From positions 946,059 through 1,010,058 of the forward strand of contig ML986580.1 in assembly GCA_010094045.1 (NCBI GenBank): DNA of 64,000 nucleotides, given 5' to 3'. A program made the position numbers and the translations under genes. The first letter of the stretch is position 1. Each line of letters starts with the position of its first letter. Shown here piece by piece: positions 8,947 to 24,500 of this stretch. A model generated the notes under the pieces. The model was not told the DNA's origin. It searched no databases and saw nothing but the letters and a program-made list of their open reading frames with translations. Origin of the DNA: Lojkania enalia (Eukaryota > Ascomycota > Dothideomycetes > Pleosporales).

Positions 8947-11900
8947 ATGGCTGATGGCGAAAGGTCGGGCCTCGGGGTGGACCTGGAGAAGGAGTTGAGC
9001 TGCTCGGTGAGTCTTCTTCTTGAAGTGGGAGGTTAAGACGGGGGAGGGGTTTGAGAAGGTTGAGTGTTGGGGAGTTCATGAAGGACATGACTTTTCAAGG
9101 TTGGGCGCAGTATGCGGTGTCAAGGACCAAAATATTGACCAGCGCAATGGGCAAGAGATGGGCCATTCTAGTATTTCGTTGCCCTCGTGGTTCCTTCTTG
9201 GAGCCTGTTGCCGCAGCTGGAATATTCCTGCTAACTGGATCGTCTGCCAGATATGCACCGACCTCCTCTACCAACCCCTCACACTACTCGACTGCCTACA
9301 CACTTTCTGCGGCGCTTGCCTGAAGGAATGGTTTGCATTCCAGGCTTCTACTGCTACGTCGATCCATCCATATACCTGCCCGTCATGTCGTGCCTCGGTT
9401 CGCTCGACCCAGCCCAATGCCACGGTGACGACCCTCCTTGACATGTTCATAAAGGCACATCCAGAGCGCGGGAAATCGGAAGCAGAAAAGAAGGTGGATA
9501 GGGAGAAATACAAGCCAGGCGACAATGTGCTGCCTAAATTGAGAAAACGGGAAGAGCCCGGTGCGGACGAGGATCGAAGATTGATGGAACAGGTGCAGCA
9601 GATGAGCTTGAGAGAGGTGGGTATTTCAGGCAGTAGCAGTACTCTAGAACCGCCGCGGGAGAGGAGAAGGGGGAATAGGAGCAGGGAGCGCAGCCGTGAC
9701 TCGAGGCGAAGTGGAAGAGAAGGACGGTCAAGGAGTCGGAATCCCCCGGAAGCTTCATCTTCCTCCAGGCGGGAGGTTGTGCCTCCAAGGAGTGTTGAAC
9801 ATCAGTCAAGCCTACGCTCGCTGCTCAGCGCTTCTGAGATTGACTCTCAGGAGATTGAAGAGGAGATTATGCGCCAGATTATGGAAGAGGGGTTGCTAGA
9901 CGGCATAGATTTAAACAACATCGATGTTGATCAAGAAGACGAAATTAGCGAGAGAATTGCTCAGGCATACAGAAGACGGCAAGCAGAGCGGCAACGTGAA
10001 AGGCGTGAGAGGAGAGAGCGGCTAGCAGGAGAAGGCATTTCTACAGGCTCTAGTGGGCCAGGTGAGCCGTCGCCACGAAGCGCCATCTCGCACGATGAGC
10101 GCAGGCGAGCGCCTCGAGAGGATGATCAGGAACGGAGAAGAACACATGGACGATCAGGAAGTGGTACCTCAACACTACAGGGACAAACAGCGTCGCGTCC
10201 ACCTGTTTCTCGGCCGGCCTTGATTGACGCAGCAAATCAGGGCACTCGAACCCACCACAGAAGATCGTCCAGTCAAGGCAGTTCGAGATCATCCCGAAGA
10301 GCAGACCGTCCTCCCCCCTTGGCATTCAATAACAGACAGGCCAATGTTTCCACCAGCGATCTAGGCGAGCGGCCGAGAACAACAGAAGGCTCCACTTCAG
10401 GTCGACGGCGCATGTCGGACAACCAACAACGCAGCACAGTAGAAGAACGGCAGCAATTCAGAAACAGCCTTCAAATCTATTCTTCTTCGAACCCAAATTC
10501 ACCACGGCGAGCTGTCTTTAATGCCCCTACTTCAGAAAGCCCGTCCACCCCGGTGGCAGTAGTGTCATCTCCTGTATCGTCTCCCCCAGACTCAACCCCC
10601 GCGTCATCTATACCTCCACCCACTTCACGTCGGACCACTGATCCTACTGGCGTGAGACAGCATCGAGCAGTAGGAAATGGCACTCCTCCTACTTTATCTT
10701 CAGCGACTTTCCCCCGTCCCACGACTGACCCCTCTATTGGGCAGCCTCGCTCAAGTGATAGTTCTGTAGCTGTATCTGCAACACCTACCCTATACACGGA
10801 ACCTCAGATATCATGCAAACGATGCGGCAAAGAACACCTCGAGTATGAGCTACATTATAACTGTTCGCGGTGCGATGAAGGCGAATACAACTTGTGCCTC
10901 AACTGCTATCGCTCGGGAAAGGGATGCAAGCACTGGTATGGATTCGGCTGGACGGCATGGCCGCGATACGAACGACAGGCGCCTTTAGGTGGGTATCCTC
11001 CAAATCACGAGCACCCTCACATCCTCGTTGGGCACCGATATCGCCGACCTTTTACCCCAATGACAGAATCTCCTGACTTGCCCCATCGAATACTCACTGA
11101 GGACGATCCTGCATACCGCTTAGAGTCAGGTGTCTTCTGCGATATTTGTAACACATACACAAATGCATGTTACTGGAAATGTGATTCCTGCAATGAAGGA
11201 GCCTGGGGCTTCTGCAACGACTGCGTAAACCAAGGACGACATTGCACGCACCCATTGCTCCCCGTCGCACACAAACGCCGAGAGCAGATCACAAATACCA
11301 CCGGTGAGGTCCTTACATCTGTCCAGACCAACGCTCTTTTGCAATCAAGCGCTACCCTCGCCCCGCCTACCATCGAATCCGTTCCATCAACACCCCCTCT
11401 AACTCCCAAAACCGCCTCACTAATCCGTGGCCCCGGCCTAATAACCATTGCAAACATAATATTTCGCCCCCTTACTTTCACAACAATCTGCAATATTTGC
11501 ACATACCCAATCCCACCTTCACACACCCGATATCATTGCCCCAAATGCCAAAAGGGCGACTACGACATTTGCATGAGCTGCTACCACAAACTTGTCTCAT
11601 CTGGACGAATCTGCAAAGAAGATGGGATGAACGGATGGCGCCGCTGTCTACGAGGTCACAGGATGGTCATAGTAGGTTTCCAGGACGGTGAAGACGGGCA
11701 GCGGAGGATTGTGACGAGGGATCTTGTCGGGGGATGGGCGCTCAAGGACGACGAAAGCGACACGCCGAGGAGCGATAGAAGCACCCCACAGACGCTGCCA
11801 CCGCCCAGAGAAACCTTGAGTAATTGGAGCTGGAGGGACAACGATGGCAGTATTCACAAGTACAGCCGCGCAAGCCTTTCGCCAACGCAGAGCCCGAATA

Positions 11901-12136
11901 TGAGTTCTGCGGCACTGCCACCCCAGACAAAATTCCCGCCCGATGGTGGCGCGGGCCTGAGGGTTCAGGCGCTGTGGGGCTATTTCCCTGGCGAGGGCGT
12001 CGAGGATGAGCTTGGATTTCCGAAGAATGCGGAGATCAGGGAGGCAGAGAATATTAATGGGGATTGGTTTTGGGGCGTCTACGCTGGGTCTAAAGGCTTG
12101 TTTCCCGGTAATTATGGACGCGTTATTGGGGGTTGA
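8947..12136 (+). CDS. RING-finger protein with three ZZ-type zinc fingers and a C-terminal SH3 domain; probable E3 ubiquitin ligase
   Basis: Exon 1 is 8947-9006 (20 codons) and exon 2 is 9251-12136, with a 244-bp intron (donor GTGAGT, GCTAAC branch, acceptor TGCCAG); 981 residues. The frame is also open from 9020 into exon 2, but that extension is intron sequence. Splicing gives DLEKELSCSICTDLLYQPL and completes a C3HC4 RING: C19, C22, C35, H37, C40, C43, C63, C66. The first ligand comes from exon 1. A long Arg/Ser-rich disordered region follows (about 100-530). Three Cys-rich modules of ZZ type come next, near residues 540, 650 and 765, each with C-x2-C pairs and D-x-C-x-x-C. An SH3 domain ends the protein (about 922-981; GDWFWGVYAGSKGLFPGNYG). 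Ubiquitin ligase activity is inferred from the RING; partners are unknown. Confidence 0.9.
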
Positions 12137-13900
12137 GTTACGTGTGTATTTGACATGATGGTTTGGGGACATTTTAGTGATTGTGAGGGAAATGGCTTGT
12201 GACAGGCTGGGCGTTAATCGGGTGTGGGATTGCGAATTCTTGCTATTGATGATGGGTAGATTGGGTAATGCACTTTTACAGGAGAGTTTGGTTGAAGCAG
12301 GATTGGGATAATGGTGAAGTTTTATGGCTCTGAACTTGACCCTGTAGCGCATGGCTATGATAGAGAATTGTTAATGATGCTAGCCTCGTTCAAGTAGCTA
12401 AAACTATCTTGCAGGTCCTGCTACAGTAGATACTGAGAGAATTCCGAACATATCGACGGCATGGGCGCTATCCCGGAAAGGCGATTTCCCAATCTAGACC
12501 TGCGTTATACAGATTCGACATGCAGAATCCAAATGGCCTGGGATGGAGCGTAGCACAAGAAATTGGGACTCAACTTACTGTAAAGGGAAGAACTTCAAAT
12601 AGTTCTAATGCAAGACTTTCCAGATGAAAACCCACTTATATCAGCTGAGCATAGACATGTATAGCGAGGCCTAAGCTCAAGATCGACACAGTACGACACA
12701 CTTCACATTTCTCTCTCCAGTGAATAACGACGTGTCAAAATCGGGGCAGTTGGAATTATGATAGCGTCCATGTTATTTAGCACACGATTGCCCTTATTAT
12801 TCCGCGTTCCGTAACTAGGCATGGTTGCAGTGAAGCAATTGCTACCTTCAGTTAATATTCCCTTTCTCAAGTAGAGTGGACCGAGCACGACCTTTAATGC
12901 CGGTGACTTTACTCCCAACCCCCTCCCTCCTCTGCTTGCAATACATAAGAACACGGTATGATGGGCACCAGTATTTCTGCCCCAGAGCCTAGTTCGAGAG
13001 CGAAAGATATCGAATAACTCAGCCACAGGTCGCCGGCAACTGTTGCAAGGCAATTCTTCGTAGAGCTGCACATGATCAATTATGAGAGCTTTGGTGACCA
13101 CGACAATTAGATATTTTTCCACCGAGCCTGAAAAAGATGGTGCTCCATTGAAATACTCATATTGCAAGCACAACACGTAGCAAGACATTCTTCCTCCCCT
13201 CACCCCCCCTTTTTTCTTTTTTCCTGAGAAAATAAATAAGCTTGTTCTCCAACATGTTTCCTTAATTACTCGAGACGATGTTGGATAGAACGCACTTCCC
13301 CGACTCTTACTTTCTCTATTGCGCACCTCAAATTCCCTAGCTTACCAACGGGTACATCTACCTTCGCTAACCTGTCGCCAAGGGAGGAAAAGATGACCAC
13401 CAGCACACAACGATGCTTCTCCGGAGTGGACGCGCTCGGATTTTGCGCCTCACTAGTCTCGACCTGAATTCGCTTTCGCACACACGGACACGATCGATAG
13501 GAGCAACTACACCAGCAACAAAAACAACGCATAAAGCGGGATTCACTTTAGACAGAGTATCTATCTAACCTTGAAATTTATATCTAAATGCCATACAGCA
13601 ACTACCTAACTGTTTTCGAAATTGGGAAAACATCATGATTGACAAATTGCTGAGAACCAACGATGTCAGGAGCTTTAAGAGCAAAGATGTGTTAGCACGA
13701 CCGAGATCAAATGTCTTTAAGACGTCACGGATCAGAGCTCAAATTGCTCACATGCGGTCTCACTAGCTCGATGGCTGGACGATATCCGACCTGATCAAGA
13801 GTAAAAATATACTATCTCACCGATGGAGCATCGCCAATCATTTCGATCCCGTCCAACGACCGAACCATTTGAGGGGTAGTATATCTAGGGATATAAAGAA
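12137..13900. other. Intergenic between two convergent genes
   Basis: The RING gene (+) and the sterol isomerase gene (-) converge here, so the ends should hold 3' UTRs. A 207-codon minus-strand frame (12703-13326) has atypical composition and no domain; I regard it as chance. There is a pyrimidine/A tract near 13200-13235. Confidence 0.45.
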
Positions 13901-15240
<1,340 letters not shown>

Positions 15241-16277
15241 GAGGATGAGCAGAAAAGCTCGTTCTGGGGGACGGCGGTTGAAGCGGTGCTGAAGCGAGGG
15301 CGTTTAGAGAATAAAGCCCGATTGTTGTGTGGGATCCGAGAACACCGGCGGTGTGCAACCCGGCAAAACCCCGCGCCAAGCATCACGCGTACACTTCTCA
15401 TGATCTAGATCGTGGGCCTGAAATTGCGGAAGGGGGTCATTTCACAATACTAGAGGCGTGGCGGGCCCGCGGTTCACTTCTGCGGTTCAATTGTTTTCGT
15501 AATTTGCTACTTATACTTGGGCGGTGCCCACATCCAATAGCCATATACATTCATGAGCTAACACAATAGACAACTCCGACGACGCCGTCCGCAAAAACAG
15601 GTCCGAATTGAAACTTCTCAGACGACAAGCTCGGCTCATCGACGCACAACTTGGAAACACTACTACACGCACCGAACACTTCTCTTCATACTGTACTTGC
15701 TCAAATTCTTCTCAGTCAAACCCATATGTACCACACCCCTGATGCCGGGGAAACGAGGACACTCATCGCTGAAAAATGCAAATCAATCAAACCGCTTTTC
15801 CCTCCCGAGCGTTAGACGCAAAAAAGGTACGGATCAAAATCAAGTTGACGCCATGGCCGAAGAGTGGAGCCGCTTGAAAGGAAAAGCATTACAACCAATC
15901 TACTAGTCTCGGAGAAAGATCAGACCAGATAAGAAATAATCCGAGAACCGTCACCCAGTCATCAGAACGCCGCCATAGAAACAACATACACGAAGAGCCG
16001 CCTGAGAAATGCAGCAAAGAGGCCATCCTGGAAAATGCTGGAAAAACAAAAATATATGAAGCCTGGTACTGCTGGATAGCAGGCAGCTTAGGAAATGTCG
16101 ACTAGAGCCTCCGTGACCATGACTAGTGAGCGCTCCGCGAGCTAGGATAGCTAACTGCATCCGCTCCACTATGTCAAAACCAATTCAGGTCGTGACCGTG
16201 TCATCGTGACAAAAGTAAATTCGTCAAATCGTCGGTGCCCCCAACCGTAAACGGAACAATGATCGTGTCCATTATTC
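15241..16277. other. Intergenic between EBP-like gene and PP1 regulator
   Basis: Promoter side of the EBP-like gene and 3' side of the PP1 regulator, both on the minus strand. The open frames seen here (15697-15906, 15951-16169) have no coding features. I see nothing else. Confidence 0.4.
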
Positions 16278-18504
16278 CTACACACAAGCCTGAGGAGTGT
16301 GTGCTCGATCGGGAAAGATGCCTCCATGTACACCATAGCCATAGTTGTAAGAGGCCACGCGATCCTCAGGACCCGATCCAGTCATAGGACCTGGGGGAGT
16401 CGATCGGGCTAAAAAATGGTTCGGGCTTATGGATGGGGACCTCGAGTCGTTAGCCCCATCAACTAAAAGTGGCATCACTGGAGATGGAGGGCTGTTTGAC
16501 GCAGAAGATTGATTGCTTCCGGAGCTATCAGTTAGAAAAAACTCCGTCGCTCCGTCCGTATACGAGTTCTTAGCTACTGGAGTAGTCGCAGCGGGGGAAC
16601 CCTTTCCGGTGGGAGTGCCAAACTGGAATGAGAATTAGTATCCGCTAGGCCATTCCGTTGGGGTCTGGAGCACGTACGAAACAAAACTTCTGAATCAATT
16701 CATTGTACTCCGCTGATCGGAGGTCCGGTTTTTCAGAAGAGAGGGCATCAGGTCGGGCGCCAGGATCGGGCGCGAGACCCGAGGTAGGTTTCGTTGTGCT
16801 GTTGGAGGCTTGGCCTTTTTGAGCGGCATTTGGCTTTATGCCACTGCGGTCCCCGAGGGCAGATTGGGCGGTTGACAAGGCAGCTGTAAGAGACGCACCG
16901 AAGTCATATCGGGTGGAGAGTGTCTGCCCGGAAGCAGGGCGCCGAGGAGCTTGATCCGGAAACAACGTTCCCCGTTTACCTTTGGGTTTGAGGCGGATCG
17001 AGTGACTGGGGGCATCTCCGAGGAACCCTCGCCTAGAGCCGAACTCGAACTTGTTTTCGAATCCATGGCTAAAATCATCGTCAAATGATCCGACAGGCAT
17101 AGATCGAGGGCGTGGTGCTGGAGGCGAGTGTCGGCTACGGGGAATGGCTCCCAGAGTACCTGAGCTAACTTTCCTGTCTTTCCTTTTGGCCTTCCTATCG
17201 AAATCGATTTGGTAGTTTATCGAATTGTTGTTGTCCCAAAACTCTTGTCCATTGACCTGATACCGTACGCAAAGCAATAGAGTCTTCGTATCAAGGTTGG
17301 CTTGGTCAGCCAGTTTGATATTGAAATTGAACCGATCATATCCATCGTTGGTCTGCTTCTTACGGACATCATGGTTATATTCGGCAACGACCTCAGATGT
17401 AGTTTTCCAGTAGTCGAGCGTAAACCTAGCAACGACGAGTTTGTGGAATGAAATGTTCGCCACAGCAACAGTACCGACCAGAGTCTTATTATCCGATGCT
17501 AGGAAGATCCGTTCGACTCTAACGGGCGCAATCTTTCGCTCGAAAGAGTCACCGGGGAAGTTGGCAAGTTTGATCTCCCACTCAGGAGCGTTTGACCGAT
17601 AGCCGTCGTCATGACCAAATGGATACTCGCTCTCACTATCGTATGTTTCAACAGGCGAGGATCCAGCACTGACCGCAATGGGACGGTCAATCTGCAGGAA
17701 GTGCCTCACCTGCTCGATGTCTTCGTTGAAGTGTACGGCTTTAGCATATGTAGGGGTCCCCGGCATGCTCGACGGTCTTCGATGCGATGAGCCTCGAAGG
17801 GCAGGCTTTACTAGCTCACCAGATTTCTTGCGGAGAAGCGGCGGTTTTATCCGTAACTCATCCTCGGCATCGCTGCCCTCAGAAGAACTGATGACCGGGT
17901 CTGTGTGGAGAGGAGTGACATTATGTTTAGACAGGGTTATCTCGCTCGACGACCGGGAGTGGGATATCTTTCGTGCCGCTGCGGAGAGCGATCGAGCAGC
18001 TGCAGGACGCGCGGCGGGGGTGGGTTGATTCTCTACCACAGCATCGCGATTAGGGGAGCCGGACCTCTTGACAGGAATATTTTGTAGTGCCTCATGAAGC
18101 TCTTTGAGGTCTCCAATGTCGCGTCCCCGCTCTTCGTCGTCGTCTGAGGAATCAGGAGGCGTTGTGATTGCACCTGACGGAATCAGAAGATTGTTCACAG
18201 GAGGAGGAGACTGTCGGAGGCTACCATTTGATGACAGGCCATGGCCGTGGCGGGCTTCCGATTGAGGATTCACTTTACTGCTCACCACTGAGCCATTTGT
18301 AGATCCGTTGGCGGAGGAAATCGATGGGGAGCGGCGTTGCTTGCTGAGGTAGGCAGTGGATGATACGGACCGAGGAAGGGCAGGTCGTTGGGCCTGCGGC
18401 TTCTGGGGCGGGAATTGCTCGGTGTATGAATGGTTGCGGGTGAGAATAGGACTGTTTGGCTTTGAGGTTGCAGGCGACTGCTGGGTGGGCGGAGTGTAAG
18501 GCAT
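16278..18504 (-). CDS. Protein phosphatase 1 regulatory subunit with CBM21 domain (Gac1/Pig1-like)
   Basis: Two exons (16678-18504 and 16278-16622) and a 55-bp intron (GTACGT...TCCAG), 723 residues. Joining restores ELIQKFCFFGTPTGKGS; unspliced, the frame stops at 619 residues. The N-terminal half is Ser/Pro-rich and disordered. At K255-F259 lies KAVHF, an RVxF-type docking site for the PP1 catalytic subunit. A CBM21 carbohydrate-binding domain follows at about 325-440, with DYWKTTSEVVAEYNHDV and ending in N-x-N-S-I-N-Y-Q-I-D-F. Proteins of this build bring PP1 to glycogen and promote glycogen synthase activation. The start at 18504 (MPYTPPTQQSP) is the first ATG of the frame. A 5' UTR intron is possible: GTGAGT near 18760 and TACAG near 18607 on the minus strand. 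Confidence 0.92.
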
Positions 18505-21500
18505 TCGGTCGACTTTGTAGGGTCGAGGAAGTGGATCGAATGGACGGAACGGGGGGTTTTAAGGGCTTAAGAGCATTACAAAGGATTGGTATTAAGAAGA
18601 GGTTCAGTCTGTACAATGTAGTTAGTAACGTTGGGCAAATTGGTGATGTGACCAAGAAAGAGCAGAGATAAGGAGCGAGGGCGACAGCAATGGCAAAATC
18701 GATCGATCGAGCAGATTTGAGTACCCTACTCCGCAGTGACAGGCAGTGACTAGAGTGTACTCACAGAAAATAAGGCAGGAGAGAGTCCCGCACACGAGGC
18801 TGCTCGAGGGCTCTCGTAGGTGGTGGTCGCAACGCTGGGCGGGCTTCACAGCTAGTCAAAGCGGTGACGTCGACGTCCTGCGACTGTCGGGAGGCCGTGA
18901 AGGGCTCGAGGGTGAGGATGGGCAGACGTTCGTGCAAGACGGTCTGCAAGAAGACGAGGCCGGCGGCTTCCGTGGGATGGAAGGGGCTCTCGAGGACGCT
19001 CCTGGTGAGAGGAAGGCGTCGACTGCGGCAGCGAGTGGAGGCTGCCGAGCAAGATAGATAAGCACCGTGAAGGCCGTTGATGTCGAGGTCGAATCAATGG
19101 ACGGCGGGCGGGCCTTGAATATGGAGGAGAGGCTGGCAATGGCCTAGAGGGGAGGTGAGGGAGAAGGAGGAGAGGGGGGAGGTGGTGTTGTTGAGAGGAC
19201 GGTGGTGCAGCCTAGGTGCAGGGCGGCAACTATTGGGGACGGCCGAGCAGCGATTTTGGGATGGGTACTGAGCCGGGATGGTCGATAAGTTCGATGGACG
19301 CCTGGCCTGGCATGCACGACCCACGCTCGCGCGCTGCACCAATGCAGAAGCGAATTAATGGCTTGAGCCGGCTGCAGCAGTGATCCACCCCAACAGACCG
19401 GGATCGCAGCCAGGGATCGATGCGACGGCCGGCCTTGTCTGCAGCAGCGGGAAACTCACCGCACACTCCTCGTACTGTGGTGCTAGACTGAGGGGGCAAG
19501 GGGCGTCGCAACACGCGCAGCTGCCACAAGTACTCGCTTCTACGGCTGGGGAGACTCAGATCAGATCGGGGGAGCCGGTGACAGAGCAGGAGTGTTGGAG
19601 CAGGAACAACAAAGGGACTTGTTCACTGCTCGTACTCGTCCTGCGGGCGGCGGGCGCCAGGCCTTAAGTCGTTCTCTATCGAGCCATCAGGCCATCACGC
19701 CAAATGGCCAAATGTCCCCGACCGCAGCAACACGGTGGTCGCGACTCGAAACATGGGCGAACTGAGCCTACTTGCTGCTCCTCCTCCGCCCGTCGCCTGG
19801 AACAGTGACCATGCCATACATAGCGCCATGACACGCCGTACCGTGCAGCACCGAACAGAACAGAACAGCACTGACAAGCACCGCTCCCTGCACTCCATCA
19901 TGCCATCTCGTCATCCGCGTCTCGTCTCGCTCGGATGTCGCGCCCGTCCGCAGATGAACGGGATGAATAAGGAATGGAGAAGAATGGAGAGATGGATGGA
20001 GTCATCGCTCTCTATCTCTCTATCTCGCTCGCGTTCGTTCCCCAGTCGGCTGACGTCCGAGTGCCGCGCATCTCAATGAGGGCACTCTATCCTGCAAGCG
20101 GTGTGTTACTGTTCAGAACTCTATAGTATAGTACAGTATGCCCTAGCATGTATGCCATTATTCTTCGCCTGAGGGCGGGCCTGCAGGGCGGCCGCCGGTT
20201 TGCAGAGGGCATTCCCCCATTGCTTTTCTAGGCCGTTGCACGGGCTTGTAGACTGCGCACCGAAGCTCTCCACGCAGCCACACCCACGCCCACGCGCTGC
20301 GGCAGTCGGTGACCAGAAGTACGCTGGCCGCTTGGGGCGCTGGGAGAGCCCGTGCCAGGCCCGAAGCGAGAGCCATGATATCATCGCTACGCCAGACTTG
20401 CGGACACGATTGCAAGTCATCCTGAGCACAGCGCAGCCTCAGCCAGAAAGCTCCATTGCTGTTGCGACTTGCAACGTGGTTTCTAGCCACAATTGATGTT
20501 GGGATGGCCGATGGTGCTAGAGGCCGCGGGCGCTACATCCGGCCCTACGCTCTTCCACAGTCGCCGTCCGTCGTCCGCCAGCAGAAAATTTCCCCTCCGC
20601 GTTCTTCAGGCGAAGATCGCCAGGCGACTTGGCACTCCAAAGCCCGCCGACAGCACCACCAACCAGCGGCCGCGAATGCTCCACGCTAAGCCACGCCCCT
20701 ACCCACTATCCCAAGCGAGCCGTCGTCAAAACATCCGGGAGCCGCTTCATGGTTCGACAGCCTGCTTCTCAACGCTAGACAGCTGCTACTTGGAGACGGC
20801 CCTTCTTTTGTACATACATTGGTACTCCTACCTCCGCTGAGACCCTAATAACCCCTCTATTCCTGGAATCCCCGTCCCGCTGCTATCGTGCGAAGCGCCA
20901 ACTCCGATGCCCTTGCGCAGCTGGAGATGAGGCTCCTAGGCCGAGATGAAACTCCCAAGGCCGACCCGAGCCGTGCGTCGAATGTCGCCGCTGACACCGA
21001 CAACAGCACCATCTCCGTCACGTAATCCGTCATGCTCGGCTGCTCGCAGTTGGCTCGGCCTTCTTTAGGGACAAGTGTTGTGCAGCGAGGGTGGCTTTAG
21101 CAACGTTCCCCGCATTTTTTTTTTTCGTAGGCCTAGTCAACGGCTATATGCAACTATTGGCTCTAGAAATGTCGTAAAAGTCTAGGTGAAGGGAGGCTCC
21201 TAGTCTGGCTTCCGCATGCGACGCCAGACCGCCCGCCTCAAGGCTTGTCGCGCGCCTACGTAGTTTTATCTTTGACGGCCGGGGCTGGTGAGAAGTGGCT
21301 GTCTCAACTTGAACACTTGCCGTGGCTGAAGCCAAATTTATTTCATACGAGTAAAGGTATGTACTTGGCAACAAGATGAGCTGACGGCTAGGCCCACACT
21401 CTGCCGCACAAATAGCCTTATCATGCCACCGAGCAGCTGTCAAATGTTGTTGGGTAGCCTATATATTCAAACTCTATATATGTATGCCGACTCCGAGGAG

Positions 21501-24500
21501 CGTACAGATAGCACGGTAGATGCAGCCACACAGGTGCACCCCGCCACGGACAAAAGCCACGAGCCCAGCAACCCAATAATACTCAGCATATGGCTGGTCA
21601 AGATGAAACGCACGCACCATCATAGGGCAAGACTGTTAACGGGATGGGGCTACCTGCACCAAGACTTCTCCATGGCAACCACAATGGGAATCCCTTTTTG
21701 GAGCATCTCCACACGGCCCATGCTTGCTCGAGCGGCTCCACTTGGCGCATCCACCAGCGAATTTTTAGCCGGCAGAAAACAAGGCCACGGACGAGTGACG
21801 CGTGACGGACGACAATATCATTCTCACCGCTCTCCTATCTAGGCTAGACACTTTGTGGCACCACCGTCGATTCTCCTCAAGAATGATGATCGCGACGGAG
21901 GATCTAACAGCCAGGGGGACTAGTGGCTCTCCTCGGGCTAAGCGGCTTCGCGACGCGCTCCGGATACAGCAGCACCGCAATCGCAAAAACTGTACGATCT
22001 AGGGGGTGTCATACAGACAGCGTTGCAGCCACAAGCAGCCTCATTCATACAGAACATACAACTGCAACTTTGCGTCTGCTTGCTTTCAGTGCCATTGTTA
22101 TTTGTGCTGTGCTTGCTTCATCATTGCTACATCGCAGGACTGACCTCCGACCGGGGCGGGCTCTCGAACTTAAGAATGCCCAGGTACTGCCCACCAGCCG
22201 TGGCGGTATGCTTCCGATGGCCAACTCCAGAATTTATGCCGTCTCACCGATTAAATGCGATTCAGAATAGTCCTCTCCGAAGCCGTCTTTCCCCCACTCG
22301 ATTCCTGTTTTTTTTCTTTCTCTTCTTGCCTATCGGCTGCTCGTGGGATGTGGTGATCCGGAGCCCTTAGTCGTGTGACTAGACTGATGAAATCTTGACA
22401 ATTTTGAAGCTTAAGCTCATCAAGACTTAGGCATATCCTTGAAATAATGTCTACCGTGCCTTACGGACGTCGGCACAACCAAGCAAGCAGCAATGACTGC
22501 GGAATAGCCCCTTCCATCACGGAGTTTGAGAATTCGAGTACGGAGTACTCTATACTATTTTGCGTGCGGGCCTGTGTTGGTGAGGAACTGTGTCCGTGCT
22601 GCGACAACAGGCCTTGTTGGCTTTTTTAGCGTCTCGTTTCGTCAACGAATCGCAGCCCCCGTCCAAGTTGTGCAAGCAAACGCCGCGCCACTTAGTCCCA
22701 GTTCCAATGAAGCCTGCGCAGAGGCCATGGTTCACAGCATTTTGCGGGGAAGTCCAGGCATCGCCGTACCAACCCTGATGTTCGTCTATCACTTGCGACC
22801 GACATTTCTACGACAGTATTGCTATGATCTCTCCAGCTGTCAAACTAAACTGCGCGTAGGAGAGAGCGCTTTTTCGTGCGCAAATAGAATCAGATGGCTG
22901 TGACGGTTCGGCCGGCAAGGCGCCCATGAGGAAGAATCCTTGGGGCGCGGGTCGCAAGCGCCAGAAAATGGACACCAATCCTGATTTCACACCCACGCTC
23001 TTATTTGTCCTTCCGGCGCCGCCTCAGCCCTGCAACAGGGCACATTGCCAGGGACATTGTAATTAATCCTATTCCGTAAGTATTGCAGTGTAGGAACCTT
23101 TCCTTTTGTTCCACCCCTCGTCTTGATCGTTCTGAAACAGCTACCAGACCGCACATTCGAGGCGCAGGGGTGACGGGCCCTCGCGGCATTAGATCTCGAA
23201 TCCCAAGAGACTAGAGTAGCATCAGTGGCATGTTTGATCTCCAGACTGTCAGCACATTTCGCCATCCCAGCCGGCTTCTTACGAACAATTTTCGAGAGCT
23301 CATTCTCTAGCCTTTTTCTCTCGCTTGAAATGGTTTCCTAGGCAGTACATGCCTATTTATAGCGGGAGCTACATTAAGGGCTGAATCGAACACCAACAAC
23401 CCTTCAAATTATGACGTCATCAAGGTATCACGATCGAACAGAAGCCTGCAAAATAAATACTTACCCGCGCTTGTCACCTTTCAAGCTACAATGCTCCAAA
23501 AGGGACAGTGGTAATGGTGGTAATTGGAGCCCGTACGCTATCCCGCCTGCGGCTGACATAGGGCAAGCGGCTTGTTCCCATTTCACACCGCTCATTGATC
23601 GCGCCATCGCACAAAGTGATAAGACTCCATGTTAACTGGAGCGATTTCGGTGGCGTCTTGCTGACGAACACTCCAATAACAAATGACCGGACATTTCGGA
23701 AGAGACTAATCGCCACCTGCAGAAGCGACGACGCGGTCATGATCAGACGCGGGGCACTGTGATGGATCCGCCCGAGCCCGTGGCTCCGCTTGCCATGCCC
23801 TAGATTCAGCTGAGTTCAGCAACATTTTGGACTACACTTCATCAAGAAAGAGCCTGCACTCGAACATTACGCACCAGCTTCTTCACGGCCACATAGTCCA
23901 GATGGCTTCTTGCTTTCGTTTTTACGAGCTCCATCTACACCTCTCACTAATGTCATTCTGGCTAAGATTTCCGGTTCTTCCACAGACAGCAGTGTCACCC
24001 ATGGTTGGAGTGTTACTGGCTCTGGCAGTCGGCACTGGAATATTGAGTATGGTATAGCGGTTAGCTGTACCATGTCTCTTTCTGCTCAACGACCCGTCTG
24101 GCCAACGTCATGTTGCCATATACCTTGGTTACGAGTACCACATAACCATCCATTGATTGACCTTGACCGCCGTCTGTGGTTAGTCTAGGAAATTTGCAAT
24201 ACCAAGAATTGTGTGTACAATTACAATTCTCAGCATATACAATAATACCCATTTCTATCGATATCTTCGGTCGTAGCGTCTGAACCTTAAACTGGTATTC
24301 GACGCGACATAGGGGTCCTCACCCTCCTCCTTCGCAGAAGATCTCCCTATCTACGAGGTACCCAACAGGCTAACATGAACAACTAAACAGCTTGCCAACT
24401 TTTTGCACGTTTTTAATCTTGCATCCGTTCCATTTCAGTGCATCTCAAAAGCGGTCTCGGTTGGATCCTACGATTAGCGGGGAAATCAACAATTGAGCAC

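Noticed and set aside
9020..9250. N-terminal 77 codons of the long open frame leading into the RING gene
   Set aside because: It is intron sequence: a consensus donor at 9007 and branch plus acceptor before 9251 restore the RING with exon 1, while the extension has no RING ligand.
12703..13326. 207-codon minus-strand frame
   Set aside because: No domain, odd composition (K/G tract over a pyrimidine run), no splice partner, and it lies between two convergent 3' ends.
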